Notes: generated from the sequence alone by a model not told the origin. A stretch of 64,000 bases of DNA from Streptomyces venezuelae ATCC 10712 (GCF_008639165.1 NZ_CP029197.1:1674001-1738000); one strand, 5' to 3'. Counted from the first letter of the stretch, positions 50,779-59,423 are shown. Translations and numbers: made by a program.

Positions 50779-52233
50779 TCAGCGGCGGGGCTGGCGGCGC
50801 CAGGGGCCGGTGATCGCGACCATGATGCCCGGGGTCTGGATGTTGGCGAACAGCGTGTCACCGTCGGGCGAGAAGGTCACGCCGGTGAACTCGCTGTCGT
50901 TGAGGTCGTTGCGGGCGATCGGGTAGGTGCGGCCCGAGTCGGTCGCGCCGAAGAGGTGCTGCACGCCCTCGCCGTCCTCGGCGATGACGAGCCCGCCGTA
51001 GGGCGAGACGGTGATGTTGTCCGGGCCGTCGAAGGCGCCGTCCACGGCCGGATCGGCGTTGACGCCGAGCAGCACCTTGAGGGTGAGGGTGCGGCGCTTG
51101 GGGTCGTAGAACCAGACCTGGCCGTCGTGCGCGGTGCCGGGGCTCTCCGCGCGCGCGTAGGAGGAGACGACGTACGCGCCGCCGTCGGCCCACCACATGC
51201 CCTCCAGCTTGCGGGCGCGGGTGATCTGGCCGTCCGTGAACTGCTTGCGGACCGAGACCGTACGGCCGTCACGGTCGGGGACGTCGACCCAGTCGACGCC
51301 GTAGACGGTGCCGATCCGGGTGGCCCGGGAGAGGTCGTCCACGAAGCGGCCCCCGGAGTCGACGCACTTGGCGGCCTGGAGGACACCGGCGTCGTCGGCG
51401 AGGGTGCGGAGCTTGCCGCGGCCGTGCTCGAAGCCCTTCGGCGGGGTCCAGCGGAAGAGCAGCCCGTTGGGGTTGGAGGCGTCCTCGGTGAGGTAGGCGT
51501 GGCCGCGCCTGGGGTCGATGACGACGGCCTCGTGGTCGTACCGGCCGAAGGCCTTGATCGGCTTCGGGGCGCGGTTGGCGCGGCGGTCGCGCGGGTCGAC
51601 CTCGAAGACGTAGCCGTGGTCCTTGGTCATGCCGTTGACGCCGGCCCGGTCGGAGTTCTCCTCGCCGGTCAGCCAGGTGCCCCAGGCGGTGCTGCCGCCG
51701 GCGCAGTTGGTGGAGGTGCCGGCGATGCCGACCCACTCGGCGACGGTGCCGTCCCGGTGCACCTCGACGACCGTGCAGCCGCCGGCCGCGGCCGGGTCGT
51801 ACACGAGGCCCTCGGTGAGCGGGACCGGGTGCTCCCACTTGTCGCGGGTGCCCTTGAGCTCGTGGTTGTTCACCAGGTACGTGGTGCCGCGCGGGCCGGC
51901 GAAGGCGGCGGTGCCGTCGTGGTTGGAGGGCGTGAACTCGCCGGACTCCAGCCGGGTCACACCGCTGTGGGTGACGACGCGGTACGAGAAGCCGGCGGGC
52001 AGGGCGAGCATCCCCTCGGGGTCCTCGACGAGCGGCCCGTACCCGAGCCGATGGCCGTGGCCGTGCCCGTGGTCGCGGTCGTGGTCATGACCGTGGCCGG
52101 CTCCGTACGCCTCCGGCTCGTCGGAGGCGAGCGCCTCGGGCGCGGTGGCGAGAGCCCCGACGACACCGGTGAGGGCGAGGCCCGCACCGGCGGCGGCGGA
52201 CTGCTTGGTGAACTCTCTGCGGTTGAGGGGCAT
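50779..52233 (-). CDS. PhoX-like (DUF839) Tat-exported phosphatase
   Basis: A 484-residue protein with a twin-arginine signal (PLNRREFTKQSAAAGAG) and cleavage near PEALAS. A His/Asp-rich stretch follows (GHGHDHDRDHGHGHGH), then the beta-propeller of PhoX: VNNHELKGTRDKWEH, WGTWLTGEENSDRAGV, YDHEAVVIDPRRGHAYLTED, FDGPDNITVSPYGGLVIAED and GVTFSPDGDTLFANIQTPG. PhoX enzymes use Ca and Fe and release phosphate from organic esters outside the cell. Two GTTC elements 11 bases apart upstream resemble a PHO box, suggesting induction on phosphate starvation. Confidence 0.92.
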   Translation of the reverse strand: MPLNRREFTKQSAAAGAGLALTGVVGALATAPEALASDEPEAYGAGHGHDHDRDHGHGHGHRLGYGPLVEDPEGMLALPAGFSYRVVTHSGVTRLESGEFTPSNHDGTAAFAGPRGTTYLVNNHELKGTRDKWEHPVPLTEGLVYDPAAAGGCTVVEVHRDGTVAEWVGIAGTSTNCAGGSTAWGTWLTGEENSDRAGVNGMTKDHGYVFEVDPRDRRANRAPKPIKAFGRYDHEAVVIDPRRGHAYLTEDASNPNGLLFRWTPPKGFEHGRGKLRTLADDAGVLQAAKCVDSGGRFVDDLSRATRIGTVYGVDWVDVPDRDGRTVSVRKQFTDGQITRARKLEGMWWADGGAYVVSSYARAESPGTAHDGQVWFYDPKRRTLTLKVLLGVNADPAVDGAFDGPDNITVSPYGGLVIAEDGEGVQHLFGATDSGRTYPIARNDLNDSEFTGVTFSPDGDTLFANIQTPGIMVAITGPWRRQPRR

Positions 52234-52289
52234 GGTGTGACGGTCTCCCTGTGGTGGCCCTGATGTCGCGGGGCCACCTTCCCGTGCCA

Positions 52290-52308
52290 CCGAGAACACC
52301 GCCTGAAC
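52290..52308 (-). promoter_or_regulatory. PHO-box-like direct repeat upstream of phoX-like gene
   Basis: On the minus strand GTTCAGGCGGTGTTCTCGG contains two GTTC-led units exactly 11 bases apart, the period of PhoP direct-repeat units (GTTCACC). It lies 57 bases before the gene. Only two units are visible and the second is weak. Confidence 0.5.
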
Positions 52309-52343
52309 GGCACGGGAACACCGGCAGGCGCGCGTCGCCGTCA

Positions 52344-52528
52344 CACCCACCGCACGAGCCACGTCGGCCGTACTTGGAGCGGCCGCCCGGACGGGCCCCG
52401 CCAAGCCTCCGCCGGCGCGCGTCGCCGCCGTCACACCGCCGCGGCACCCACCGCACGAGCCCCGCCGGCCGCACGCCGAGCAGCCGCCGGACGGGCCCCG
52501 ACAGGCCTCCGCCGGCGCGCGGCGGCGG
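52344..52528. repeat. Imperfect 84-bp direct duplication in intergenic gap
   Basis: A segment starting CACCCACCGCACGAGCC at 52344 is repeated from 52445, ending CTCCGCCGGCGCGCG both times (offset about 101 bases). It fills most of the 302-base gap 52234-52535 between the PhoX-like gene and the next stop codon. No gene is seen there. Confidence 0.75.
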
Positions 52529-52535
52529 TCCGGCG

Positions 52536-54008
52536 TCAGGCGCCGCGCTTCGAGCGGGCCTTGAAGGCGGCCTTGCGGGCCTCCTTCGCCACGGTCTTGT
52601 CCCGGTGCAGCCGGCCCATCGCCTCCAGGACCTCCGCCGTCGCCGGGTGCTCCACCCGCCAGGCCGCCTCGAAGAAGCCGCTGTGACGGCCCGTGAGGCC
52701 CTCGATGAGCTCCTGGAGCTCCTCCAGGTCGCCGTCCGCGTCGAGCTGGGCGGCGATGGTGTCGACGGCCAGCCAGAAGACCATCGACTCCGGCGGGGCG
52801 GGGACGTCCGTCGCGCCCCGCTCGGCGAGCCAGACCCGGGCCAGGCCGCCGAGTTCCGCGTCGTCCAGGACCTCCCGTACCGCGGGCTCCGCCTCCGCGC
52901 CGACCAGCGACAGCGTCTGCTGGCAGTGCAGGCGGCGCAGCGGCGAGCCGGCGTCCGCGCCGCGCGCGGCGTGCAGCAGCTCCCGGGCGGCGCCGAGCGC
53001 GTCCCGGCCGGCCAGCCAGGCGGTGGTCTCCTCGCGCGCGGCGGCCTGCGGGTAGCCGGCGATGCCGTCGAGGAGCGCGTCGGCGCCCTTCTCGGCGAGG
53101 TCGCCGACGGCGGGCGCGTCCACGCCGGCCTCCAGCATGCGGGCCCGGACGCCGTAGAGGCCGAGGGGGGTGAGCCGGACCATGCCGTAGCGGGTGACGT
53201 CCTCGTCGTCGACGGGCGGCGCGGGCTCCTCGCCCTCCTCGGCCATCAGGGCCTCGTCGACGGGCTGGTACTCGACGAGTCCGATCGGTTCGAGCAGCCG
53301 GAACTGCTCGTCGAGCCGCATCATCGCCTCCGAGACCTGCTCGAGGACGTCGTCGGTGGGCTCGCCCATGTCGTCGGGGACGACCATCGACGCGGCGAGC
53401 GCGGGCAGCGGTACGGGTCCCTCGCCGGGCCCGCCCTCGCTGACGGTGAGCAGGTAGAGGTTGCCGAGCACGCCCTCGAGGAACTCGGCCTCCACCTCGG
53501 GGTCCCAGTCGAGGGCCTCGATGTCGATCTCGCCGTCCTCGCCGAGGATCGCGTCGAGGTCGTCGAGGACGGGTGCGACGGCGTCGGCGAAGACGGTGTC
53601 GAAGCCGTCGAGCCAGAGCGCGAGGACGTCCTGCGGCGAACCGCCGGTGACGACGGCCAGGTTCTCGCCGGGCGCGGCCCGGCCGGGGAGGTCGCCCGTC
53701 GCGCCGTCCTCGCCCGTCCCGCCGTCCTCGCCGTCCTCGACGCTCACGAGGCCGGTGTCGACGGCGAGCCGCCAGGCGTCGCCCGCCCACATCTCGCCGT
53801 CCTCGTCGTCGGTGAGGCCGAGCACCTCGACGGCTTGGGGCAGCTGCTCGTCGACGAGTTCGCCGCCGGCGTCGACCCGGGTGTCGGGTCCGGCCCAGCG
53901 GGCGAGCCGGACGGCGTGCGCGAGGAGGGGGGCGGCCAGGGCGTCCCGCGCCAGCTCCGCGTCCGCAGGCAGCCGAACGGGGGGAAGGGTGGGGTGCTCC
54001 GCTGACAT
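52536..54008 (-). CDS. Acidic conserved hypothetical protein
   Basis: A 490-residue soluble, very acidic protein that I do not recognise by function. The first part includes PVRLPADAELARDALAAPLL and a WAGDAWRLAVDTGLV helix. A middle segment (about 85-260) is rich in Asp, Glu and Gly, with ALWLDGFDTVFADAVAPVLD. A C-terminal helical part has HSGFFEAAWRVEHPATAEVL and ends in a Lys-rich KARKAAFKARSKRGA-type tail. The pattern recalls streptomycete proteins with winged-helix-like repeats (MVRLTPLGLYGVRARML). No signal peptide or membrane helix. It is monocistronic. Confidence 0.78.
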   Translation of the reverse strand: MSAEHPTLPPVRLPADAELARDALAAPLLAHAVRLARWAGPDTRVDAGGELVDEQLPQAVEVLGLTDDEDGEMWAGDAWRLAVDTGLVSVEDGEDGGTGEDGATGDLPGRAAPGENLAVVTGGSPQDVLALWLDGFDTVFADAVAPVLDDLDAILGEDGEIDIEALDWDPEVEAEFLEGVLGNLYLLTVSEGGPGEGPVPLPALAASMVVPDDMGEPTDDVLEQVSEAMMRLDEQFRLLEPIGLVEYQPVDEALMAEEGEEPAPPVDDEDVTRYGMVRLTPLGLYGVRARMLEAGVDAPAVGDLAEKGADALLDGIAGYPQAAAREETTAWLAGRDALGAARELLHAARGADAGSPLRRLHCQQTLSLVGAEAEPAVREVLDDAELGGLARVWLAERGATDVPAPPESMVFWLAVDTIAAQLDADGDLEELQELIEGLTGRHSGFFEAAWRVEHPATAEVLEAMGRLHRDKTVAKEARKAAFKARSKRGA

Positions 54009-54101
54009 CTGGGGGGTCTCCTCGACACGTCCGTGGGGTGGGAAGGGCAGGGGCTCAAAGAGCGGTTCTCAGCGTAGACGCATCCGGGCGGGCGTCCGCC
54101 G

Positions 54102-54145
54102 GTTCACGTGCCCGTCAGCCTTCGTACACCCGTCGACTCTTGACA
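54102..54145 (+). promoter_or_regulatory. PHO-box-like repeats and -35 element for nuclease gene
   Basis: GTTCACG (54102) and GTACACC (54124) are 22 bases apart, two 11-base PhoP units, with a weak unit between. A TTGACA at 54140-54145 could be the -35, with a poor -10 about 17 bases on. Upstream of the extracellular nuclease. Confidence 0.4.
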
Positions 54146-54220
54146 AGTGGGGGGCTCTGCAAAGAGATTGACGCGCGTAGATTCTTCTGCCGTTCCTCCA
54201 AGCACCCTCGGAGTCCCCTG

Positions 54221-56083
54221 ATGCCTTCCTCCATACCGAGATCTGCCGGCCGCACCGTCGCGCGCTCCGCCGCGGTCTCCGCCGTCGTCGCCTCGGCCCT
54301 CGCCGCCGGACTGCTCGCCGGTTCGACGAGCGCCGCCGCCGAGGACGCCGCGACCGGCGTCCGCATCCACGACATCCAGGGCACGACCCGCGTCTCGCCG
54401 CTCGTCGGCAAGCAGGTCACCGGCGTCACGGGCATCGTCACCGGCGTCCGCACCTACGGCTCGCGCGGCTTCTGGATCCAGGACCCCGAGGCCGACGCGA
54501 ACCCGGCCACCAGCGAGGGCGTCTTCGTCTTCACCAGCTCCGTCCCGACGGTCGCCGTCGGCGACGCGGTCAGCGTGAGCGGCACGGTCACCGAGTACGT
54601 CCCCGGCGGCCTGAACTCCGGCAACCAGTCGCTGACCCAGATCTCCAAGCCGGTCGTCACCGTCCTCTCCCAGGGCAACGCCGTCCCGGCCCCGGTGACC
54701 GTCTCGGCCTGGTCCGTCCCCGAGGAGTACGCGCCCGAGGGCGACCCGGCCGCCGCCGGCTCCATCAACGGCCTGACCCTGGACCCGGAGACGTACGCCC
54801 TGGACTACTACGAGTCGCTCGAGGGCACCAACGTCCGGATCGGCACCTCGCGGGTGGTCGGCGCCACCGACCCGTACTCCGAGCTCTGGGTGACGGTGAA
54901 GCCCTGGGAGAACCGCAACTGGCGCGGCGGCACGGTCTACGGCTCGTACGCCTCGCAGAACACCGGCCGGCTCCAGATCCAGCAGCTGGCCCCGATCGCC
55001 CAGCAGCCCTTCCCCAAGGCGAACGTCGGCGACGTGCTGCAGGGCGTGACCGAGGGCCCGCTCGACTTCAACCAGTTCGGCGGCTACACGATCACCGCCC
55101 GCACCCTCGGCACGGTCGTCGACCGCGGCCTTGAGCGCGAGTCCACGGACAAGCAGCACAAGAACGAGCTGGCCGTGGCCACGTACAACGTGGAGAACCT
55201 CGACCCGAGCGACCCGCAGGAGAAGTTCGACGCCCTCGCGAAGGCGGTCGTCGAGAACCTCGCCTCGCCCGACATCCTGGCCCTGGAGGAGATCCAGGAC
55301 AACACGGGCGCCAAGAACGACGGCACCGTCGCCGCCGACCTGACGGTGAAGAAGTTCACGGACGCGATCGTGGCGGCCGGCGGACCGGCGTACGAGTGGC
55401 GCTCGGTCGACCCGGAGAACAACAAGGACGGCGGCGAGCCCGGCGGCAACATCCGTCAGGTCTTCCTCTTCAACCCCGAGCGGGTCTCCTTCACGGACCG
55501 CGCGGGCGCCGACGCGACCACCGCCACCGCCGTGACGGGCCGCAAGGGCCACGCCGAGCTGACCCTCTCCCCCGGCCGCATCGACCCGGCGAACACCGCC
55601 TGGGAGGCCAGCCGCAAGCCGCTCGCGGGCGAGTTCGTCTTCCGTGGCCGTACGGTCTTCGTGATCGCCAACCACTTCGGCTCGAAGGGCGGCGACGAGT
55701 CCATCGTCTCGCACCACCAGCCGCCGGTCCGCTCCTCCGAGGCGAAGCGCCTGCTCCAGGCCCAGGCCGTCAACGGCTTCGTGAAGCAGCTGCTCGCGGT
55801 CGAGAAGCAGGCCGACGTGCTGGTGGTCGGTGACATCAACGACTTCGAGTTCTCCGGCACGACGAAGGCGCTGACCGACGGCGGCGCGCTGTACCCGGCC
55901 GTGAAGTCGCTGCCGCGCAGCGAGCGCTACTCGTACGTCTTCCAGGGCAACAGCCAGGTGCTCGACCAGATCCTGACGAGCCCCGGCGTGCACCACTTCG
56001 AGTACGACAGCGTCCACATCAACGCGGAGTTCGCCGACCAGGACAGCGACCACGACCCGCAGGTCCTGCGCTTCCGCCCGTAG
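54221..56083 (+). CDS. Secreted ExeM/NucH-type endonuclease
   Basis: A 620-residue exported nuclease. The signal peptide has RTVARSAAVSAVVASALAAG and cleavage near STSAAAEDA. An OB-like N-terminal region (IHDIQGTTRVSPLVGKQVTG; YGSRGFWIQDPEADANP) is followed by the endonuclease/exonuclease/phosphatase domain with AVATYNVENLDPSDP, ILALEEIQDNTGAKNDG, VIANHFGSKGGDES, VLVVGDINDFEFSGT and the final DSDHDPQVLRF catalytic His-Asp. It degrades extracellular DNA or RNA and may supply phosphate; the PhoX-like gene is a neighbour. ATG start; the ribosome site is weak. Confidence 0.93.
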   Translation: MPSSIPRSAGRTVARSAAVSAVVASALAAGLLAGSTSAAAEDAATGVRIHDIQGTTRVSPLVGKQVTGVTGIVTGVRTYGSRGFWIQDPEADANPATSEGVFVFTSSVPTVAVGDAVSVSGTVTEYVPGGLNSGNQSLTQISKPVVTVLSQGNAVPAPVTVSAWSVPEEYAPEGDPAAAGSINGLTLDPETYALDYYESLEGTNVRIGTSRVVGATDPYSELWVTVKPWENRNWRGGTVYGSYASQNTGRLQIQQLAPIAQQPFPKANVGDVLQGVTEGPLDFNQFGGYTITARTLGTVVDRGLERESTDKQHKNELAVATYNVENLDPSDPQEKFDALAKAVVENLASPDILALEEIQDNTGAKNDGTVAADLTVKKFTDAIVAAGGPAYEWRSVDPENNKDGGEPGGNIRQVFLFNPERVSFTDRAGADATTATAVTGRKGHAELTLSPGRIDPANTAWEASRKPLAGEFVFRGRTVFVIANHFGSKGGDESIVSHHQPPVRSSEAKRLLQAQAVNGFVKQLLAVEKQADVLVVGDINDFEFSGTTKALTDGGALYPAVKSLPRSERYSYVFQGNSQVLDQILTSPGVHHFEYDSVHINAEFADQDSDHDPQVLRFRP

Positions 56084-56107
56084 CGGCTCCGGGGCCCGCC
56101 GGCCCCG

Positions 56108-56824
56108 TCACACGCCCGCGCTCAGACTGAGCGCGGGCGTGTACCGCCGCACCCGGCCGCCCGCGAGCCGGGGGTCGTGCTGGACCCGCCGCCAGGCCTC
56201 GCTCAGCGGGGCGTCGTCCGCCAGCCAGTCCAGGTGGGCCTGCTCGCTCTCCCACTCGGCGTAGTTGAGGACCCGGCCGCCGTCGAGGGAGAGATGGAAC
56301 TGGGCGCTGATGCCGCCGGGCGCGGGCCGCGACACCGCGTCCTCGTCCAGGGCGGCGAACACGCTGTCCACCCACTCCTCCCGGGCGCCCGGCCCGGCGT
56401 CCTCCGTGAAGTCCGCCTCGACGATCACGACGACCCCGGGCAGCTCCCCCGTGCTCGTCGCGCCGCGAGCGGTGGAGCGGTGGACGGCCCCGTAGCGGCG
56501 GAGCTCCACCCGCTCGATGCCGGGCACGGCCTTGTCGATCTCGGCGTTCCGGTCGTCGCGGTAGGTGCGGACGAAGTCCTCGTACTCCTGCTCCCCGGTC
56601 CACTGCGAGTAGTGCATCAGCGTCTCCCCGTCGGTCCCGATGAAGACGCTGTACGAGAGCAGCCCGAGGTCCGGCCATTCCCGGTTCTCCCAGGCCGTGC
56701 GGATCGCCTCGACGGCGGCGCGCTGGCGCTCGGGGGTGCCGACGTTCCAGGTGCTGACGAAGACGGCGCCGACTCCGGGGCGGTGGAGGTCGGGACGGGC
56801 GTCGGGACGGGCTACGGCGTTCAT
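56108..56824 (-). CDS. Antibiotic biosynthesis monooxygenase-domain protein
   Basis: A 238-residue protein with two ferredoxin-like ABM domains in tandem: VGAVFVSTWNVGTPERQRAA...MHYSQWTGEQEYEDFVRTYR and GVVVIVEADFTEDAGPGARE...VLNYAEWESEQAHLDWLADD. ABM proteins are cofactor-free monooxygenases acting on quinones or other aromatics. An 18-base SoxR-box-like palindrome sits in a 19-base promoter spacer upstream. In S. coelicolor one SoxR-regulon gene, SCO1909 from memory, encodes a monooxygenase of this kind, and the position here is syntenic. A role in detoxifying redox-active metabolites follows. Confidence 0.88.
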   Translation of the reverse strand: MNAVARPDARPDLHRPGVGAVFVSTWNVGTPERQRAAVEAIRTAWENREWPDLGLLSYSVFIGTDGETLMHYSQWTGEQEYEDFVRTYRDDRNAEIDKAVPGIERVELRRYGAVHRSTARGATSTGELPGVVVIVEADFTEDAGPGAREEWVDSVFAALDEDAVSRPAPGGISAQFHLSLDGGRVLNYAEWESEQAHLDWLADDAPLSEAWRRVQHDPRLAGGRVRRYTPALSLSAGV

Positions 56825-56867
56825 CGGGTGTCTCCTCGCGTTCGGTGCGGATGACCCGACCCTCCTC

Positions 56868-56885
56868 CCTCAACCATGGTTGAGG
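56868..56885. promoter_or_regulatory. SoxR-box-like palindrome
   Basis: CCTCAACCATGGTTGAGG is a perfect 18-base dyad matching the SoxR box CCTCAAGTTAACTTGAGG outside the centre. On the minus strand it lies between TTGACC (56884-56889) and GAGGGT (56859-56864), a 19-base spacer as expected for MerR-type activation of the ABM gene. Confidence 0.75.
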
Positions 56886-56917
56886 TCAAGGGTTCTCCTC
56901 GTGGGAGACTTCGCACC

Positions 56918-57361
56918 GTGATCCTCCGCCCCGCCACCCGCGCCGAACTGCCCGCCGTCCTCGCCCTCCTGGCCGACGAGGAGAGGCTCGTCGACCCCGC
57001 CTCCGTCACCGTCACCGAGCCCTACGAGCGGGCCTTCGCCGACATCGCGGCCGATCCCCGCAACGAGATGCTGGTCCTGACGGACGGCGAACTCGTCCTC
57101 GGCTGCCTGCAGCTCACGTACATCCCCGGACTCGGCAAGGGCGGTGCCGAGCGGGCCCTGATCGAGGCGGTCCGGATCAGGGCCGACCGGCGCGGCGGCG
57201 GTCTCGGCCGGGAGCTGATGGAGCGTGCCGTGGCGCGTGCGAAGCAGCGGGGCTGCGCGCTCGTCCAGCTGACCAGCGACAAGCGGCGGACCGACGCCCA
57301 CCGCTTCTACGCCTCGCTGGGCTTCGCGCGCAGCCACGACGGCTTCAAGCTGGCCCTCTGA
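56918..57361 (+). CDS. GNAT family N-acetyltransferase
   Basis: A 147-residue acetyltransferase with ILRPATRAELPAVLALLADE, the strand LVLGCLQLTYIPGL, the acetyl-CoA loop AVRIRADRRGGGLGRELMER and the late RRTDAHRFYASLGFARSHDG. Substrate unknown. The GTG at 56918 has GGGAG 9 bases upstream; the frame is open to 56876, but that start would fall within the SoxR-like palindrome. It is divergent from the ABM gene. The last 20 bases of the gene plus the stop are duplicated just downstream. Confidence 0.88.
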   Translation: MILRPATRAELPAVLALLADEERLVDPASVTVTEPYERAFADIAADPRNEMLVLTDGELVLGCLQLTYIPGLGKGGAERALIEAVRIRADRRGGGLGRELMERAVARAKQRGCALVQLTSDKRRTDAHRFYASLGFARSHDGFKLAL

Positions 57362-57392
57362 GCGCGGGCTTCAAGCCGGCCCTCCGAGCGCG
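57341..57392 (+). repeat. 26-bp tandem duplication spanning the GNAT stop codon
   Basis: GGCTTCAAGCTGGCCCTCTG with AGCGCG (57341-57366) is followed directly by the same 26 bases with two changes (57367-57392); one change turns the copy's TGA into CGA. Confidence 0.8.
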
Positions 57393-57422
57393 GGACCGCC
57401 CGCCTGACCGGGAAGCGTCCAG

Positions 57423-58196
57423 CTAGCCGAGGAGGTGCCCGCCGCCGTCGACGAGGAGCACCTCGCCGGTGATGTACGAGGAGTGGGCCAGGTCGTGGAC
57501 GGCCCCGGCGATGTCCTCGGCGCGGCCGACCCGGCGCAGCGGGACGACGTCCGCGACGTGCGCCTTGGCGGCGTCGGCGCCGTCCACCCCGTCGAACCAG
57601 GGGGTGTCGACGAGTCCGGGCGCGACCGCGTTGACCCGGACGTCGGGGCCGAGGGTCTTGGCGAGGAGCTTCGTCATGTGGTTGACGGCCGCCTTGGAGA
57701 CGGCGTACGGGATGGAGCTGCCGCCGGGCCGGACACCGGCCTGGGAGGAGACGTTGACGATGGCGCCGCGGGTCCTGCGCAGGTGCGGGACGGCGGCGGT
57801 GACGGTCTGCCAGACCCCGATGACGTTGACGTCGTAGAGGTGGCGCCAGATCTCGGGCGTGGCGGCTTCGAGGTCGTCGTGCGGGATGAACCGGGTGGTG
57901 CCGGCGCAGTTGACCAGGAGGTCGAGGCGGCCGAGGGTGTCCACGGTCCGCTCGACGAGGTCCTTGGCCTGGGCCTCGTCGGAGACGTCCGCCCGGAGGT
58001 AGACGGCGCCGGGCAGTTCGGCGGCGAGCCGGGTTCCGGCCTCGACGGAGCGGGCGGAGTTGACGACGACCCGGTAGCCGGCCTCGGCGAGGCGGCGGGC
58101 GACGGCGGCGCCGATGCCCGAGGAGGATCCGGTGACGAGGGCGACGCGGCGGGCGTCGTCCGTGCTGTGCGAGCTCATGCGGTGCTGTTTCTCCAT
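57423..58196 (-). CDS. SDR family oxidoreductase (FabG-like)
   Basis: A 257-residue classical short-chain dehydrogenase. It has RVALVTGSSSGIGAAVARRL, LLVNCAGTTRF, the catalytic Ser in AIVNVSSQAGVRPGG, the Tyr-Lys pair in IPYAVSKAAVNHMTK, and ends SSYITGEVLLVDGGGHLLG. The ATG at 58196 follows AGGGGGAC and is preferred to the ATG at 58178. Substrate unknown. It is divergent from dapA, with 118 bases between. Confidence 0.92.
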   Translation of the reverse strand: MEKQHRMSSHSTDDARRVALVTGSSSGIGAAVARRLAEAGYRVVVNSARSVEAGTRLAAELPGAVYLRADVSDEAQAKDLVERTVDTLGRLDLLVNCAGTTRFIPHDDLEAATPEIWRHLYDVNVIGVWQTVTAAVPHLRRTRGAIVNVSSQAGVRPGGSSIPYAVSKAAVNHMTKLLAKTLGPDVRVNAVAPGLVDTPWFDGVDGADAAKAHVADVVPLRRVGRAEDIAGAVHDLAHSSYITGEVLLVDGGGHLLG

Positions 58197-58314
58197 GTCC
58201 CCCTGTCGCGCCCTTCGATCATGTCAGACCCGGCGGACAGTTCAGCAGCCGTTATCTCTCGAACCAAGCAGATCTAAGTGGACCTTCACCGTCCGGGGCG
58301 CCCAGACTGGGCGG

Positions 58315-59208
58315 ATGACTTCTGCACGACCTTTCGGCCGGGCGCTCTGCGCGATGGTCACCCCGTTCACCCCCGACGGTGCGCTCGACCTCGACGAGGC
58401 GGCGAAGCTGGCCGCCCGACTGGTCGGCGAGGGCTGCGACGGCCTCGTCCTCAACGGCACCACCGGCGAGTCGCCGACCACCACCGACGCCGAGAAGGCC
58501 GCCCTGGTCCGCGCCGTCCGCGCGGCCGTCGGGCCCGGGCCCTCGGTCCTGACGGGCGTCGGGACCGCCGACACCCGGCACACCGCCGAACTGGCCCGGC
58601 AGGCCGAGCAGGCGGGGGCGGACGGACTGCTCGTCGTCACCCCGTACTACAGCCGCCCGCCGCAGCCCGCCGTCGAGGCGCACTTCCGGCGCGTCGCGGA
58701 CGCGACCGGACTCCCGGTGATGGTCTACGACATCCCCGGCCGCACCGGCACCCGCGTCGAGCCGGCCACGATGCGGCGGCTCGCCGAGCACCCGCGGATC
58801 GTGGCGGTGAAGGACTGCTCGTACGACCTGCTGAGCTCCGCCCGGCTGATCGCGGAGACGGGACTGGCGTACTACTCGGGCTCCGAGGAGACGAACCTGC
58901 CGCTGTACGCGGTCGGCGGCGCCGGCTACGTCAGCACGGTGGCGAACGTGGCACCCCGTCAGCTGCGGGCCGTCCTCGACGCCTTCGACGCCGGCGACAC
59001 CGCGGCGGCCACCCGGCTCAACGCCCGGCTCCTGCCGCTCGCCGAACGGATGATGGCCGCGGGCCTGCCGGGCACGGTCACCGTCAAGGCCCTCCTCGGC
59101 GGCCCGGTCCGCGAACCGCTGCAGCCCGCCGACCGGGAGACGGCCGACGGGCTGCGCGAGCTGTACGAGGCGCTGATCCGTCCGGATCAGGCGGAGTCGG
59201 TCGTGTAG
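58315..59208 (+). CDS. dapA: 4-hydroxy-tetrahydrodipicolinate synthase
   Basis: A 297-residue pyruvate-dependent aldolase that condenses pyruvate with aspartate semialdehyde, the first committed step to lysine and diaminopimelate. It has LCAMVTPFTPDGALDLDEAA, LNGTTGESPTTTDAEKAAL with the Thr pair, TPYYSRPPQ, the Tyr-Arg site in VMVYDIPGRTGTRVEP, and Schiff-base lysine in IVAVKDCSYD. No good ribosome site precedes the ATG, so the message may be leaderless or poorly initiated. Streptomycetes usually have two dapA copies. Its 3' end overlaps a convergent small secreted gene by 22 bases; dapD follows. Confidence 0.93.
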   Translation: MTSARPFGRALCAMVTPFTPDGALDLDEAAKLAARLVGEGCDGLVLNGTTGESPTTTDAEKAALVRAVRAAVGPGPSVLTGVGTADTRHTAELARQAEQAGADGLLVVTPYYSRPPQPAVEAHFRRVADATGLPVMVYDIPGRTGTRVEPATMRRLAEHPRIVAVKDCSYDLLSSARLIAETGLAYYSGSEETNLPLYAVGGAGYVSTVANVAPRQLRAVLDAFDAGDTAAATRLNARLLPLAERMMAAGLPGTVTVKALLGGPVREPLQPADRETADGLRELYEALIRPDQAESVV

Positions 59209-59396
59209 GTCCGCCCGAGGATCGCGGCGTGCTCCAGGACGTCCTCCAGCGGGTCGTCGATCTGCCCGGTGGAGATCAGGGAGACGTTCGGCCCGTTGTG
59301 CGAGTGACTGTGCGTCTCGTCCGCCGCCGCCGTCCCGGCCGGCAACAGCACCGCCGCCAGCGTGAGCACTCCGGCGACCGTGGGCTTCGTCTTCAT
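59187..59396 (-). CDS. Small secreted protein
   Basis: A 69-residue protein with a signal peptide (MKTKPTVAGVLTLAAVLLPA, cleavage near GTAAADE), leaving a 44-residue mature peptide with a His-rich start (THSHSHNGPN) and NVSLISTGQIDDPLEDVLEH. There are no cysteines. The pattern recalls small secreted chaplin-neighbour or rodlin-type peptides, but the family is not recognised. It is convergent with and overlaps the last 22 bases of dapA. A long hairpin lies just upstream. Confidence 0.75.
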   Translation of the reverse strand: MKTKPTVAGVLTLAAVLLPAGTAAADETHSHSHNGPNVSLISTGQIDDPLEDVLEHAAILGRTYTTDSA

Positions 59397-59423
59397 GTCG
59401 ACTCCTCGCCTTGTCTGCGTGCA

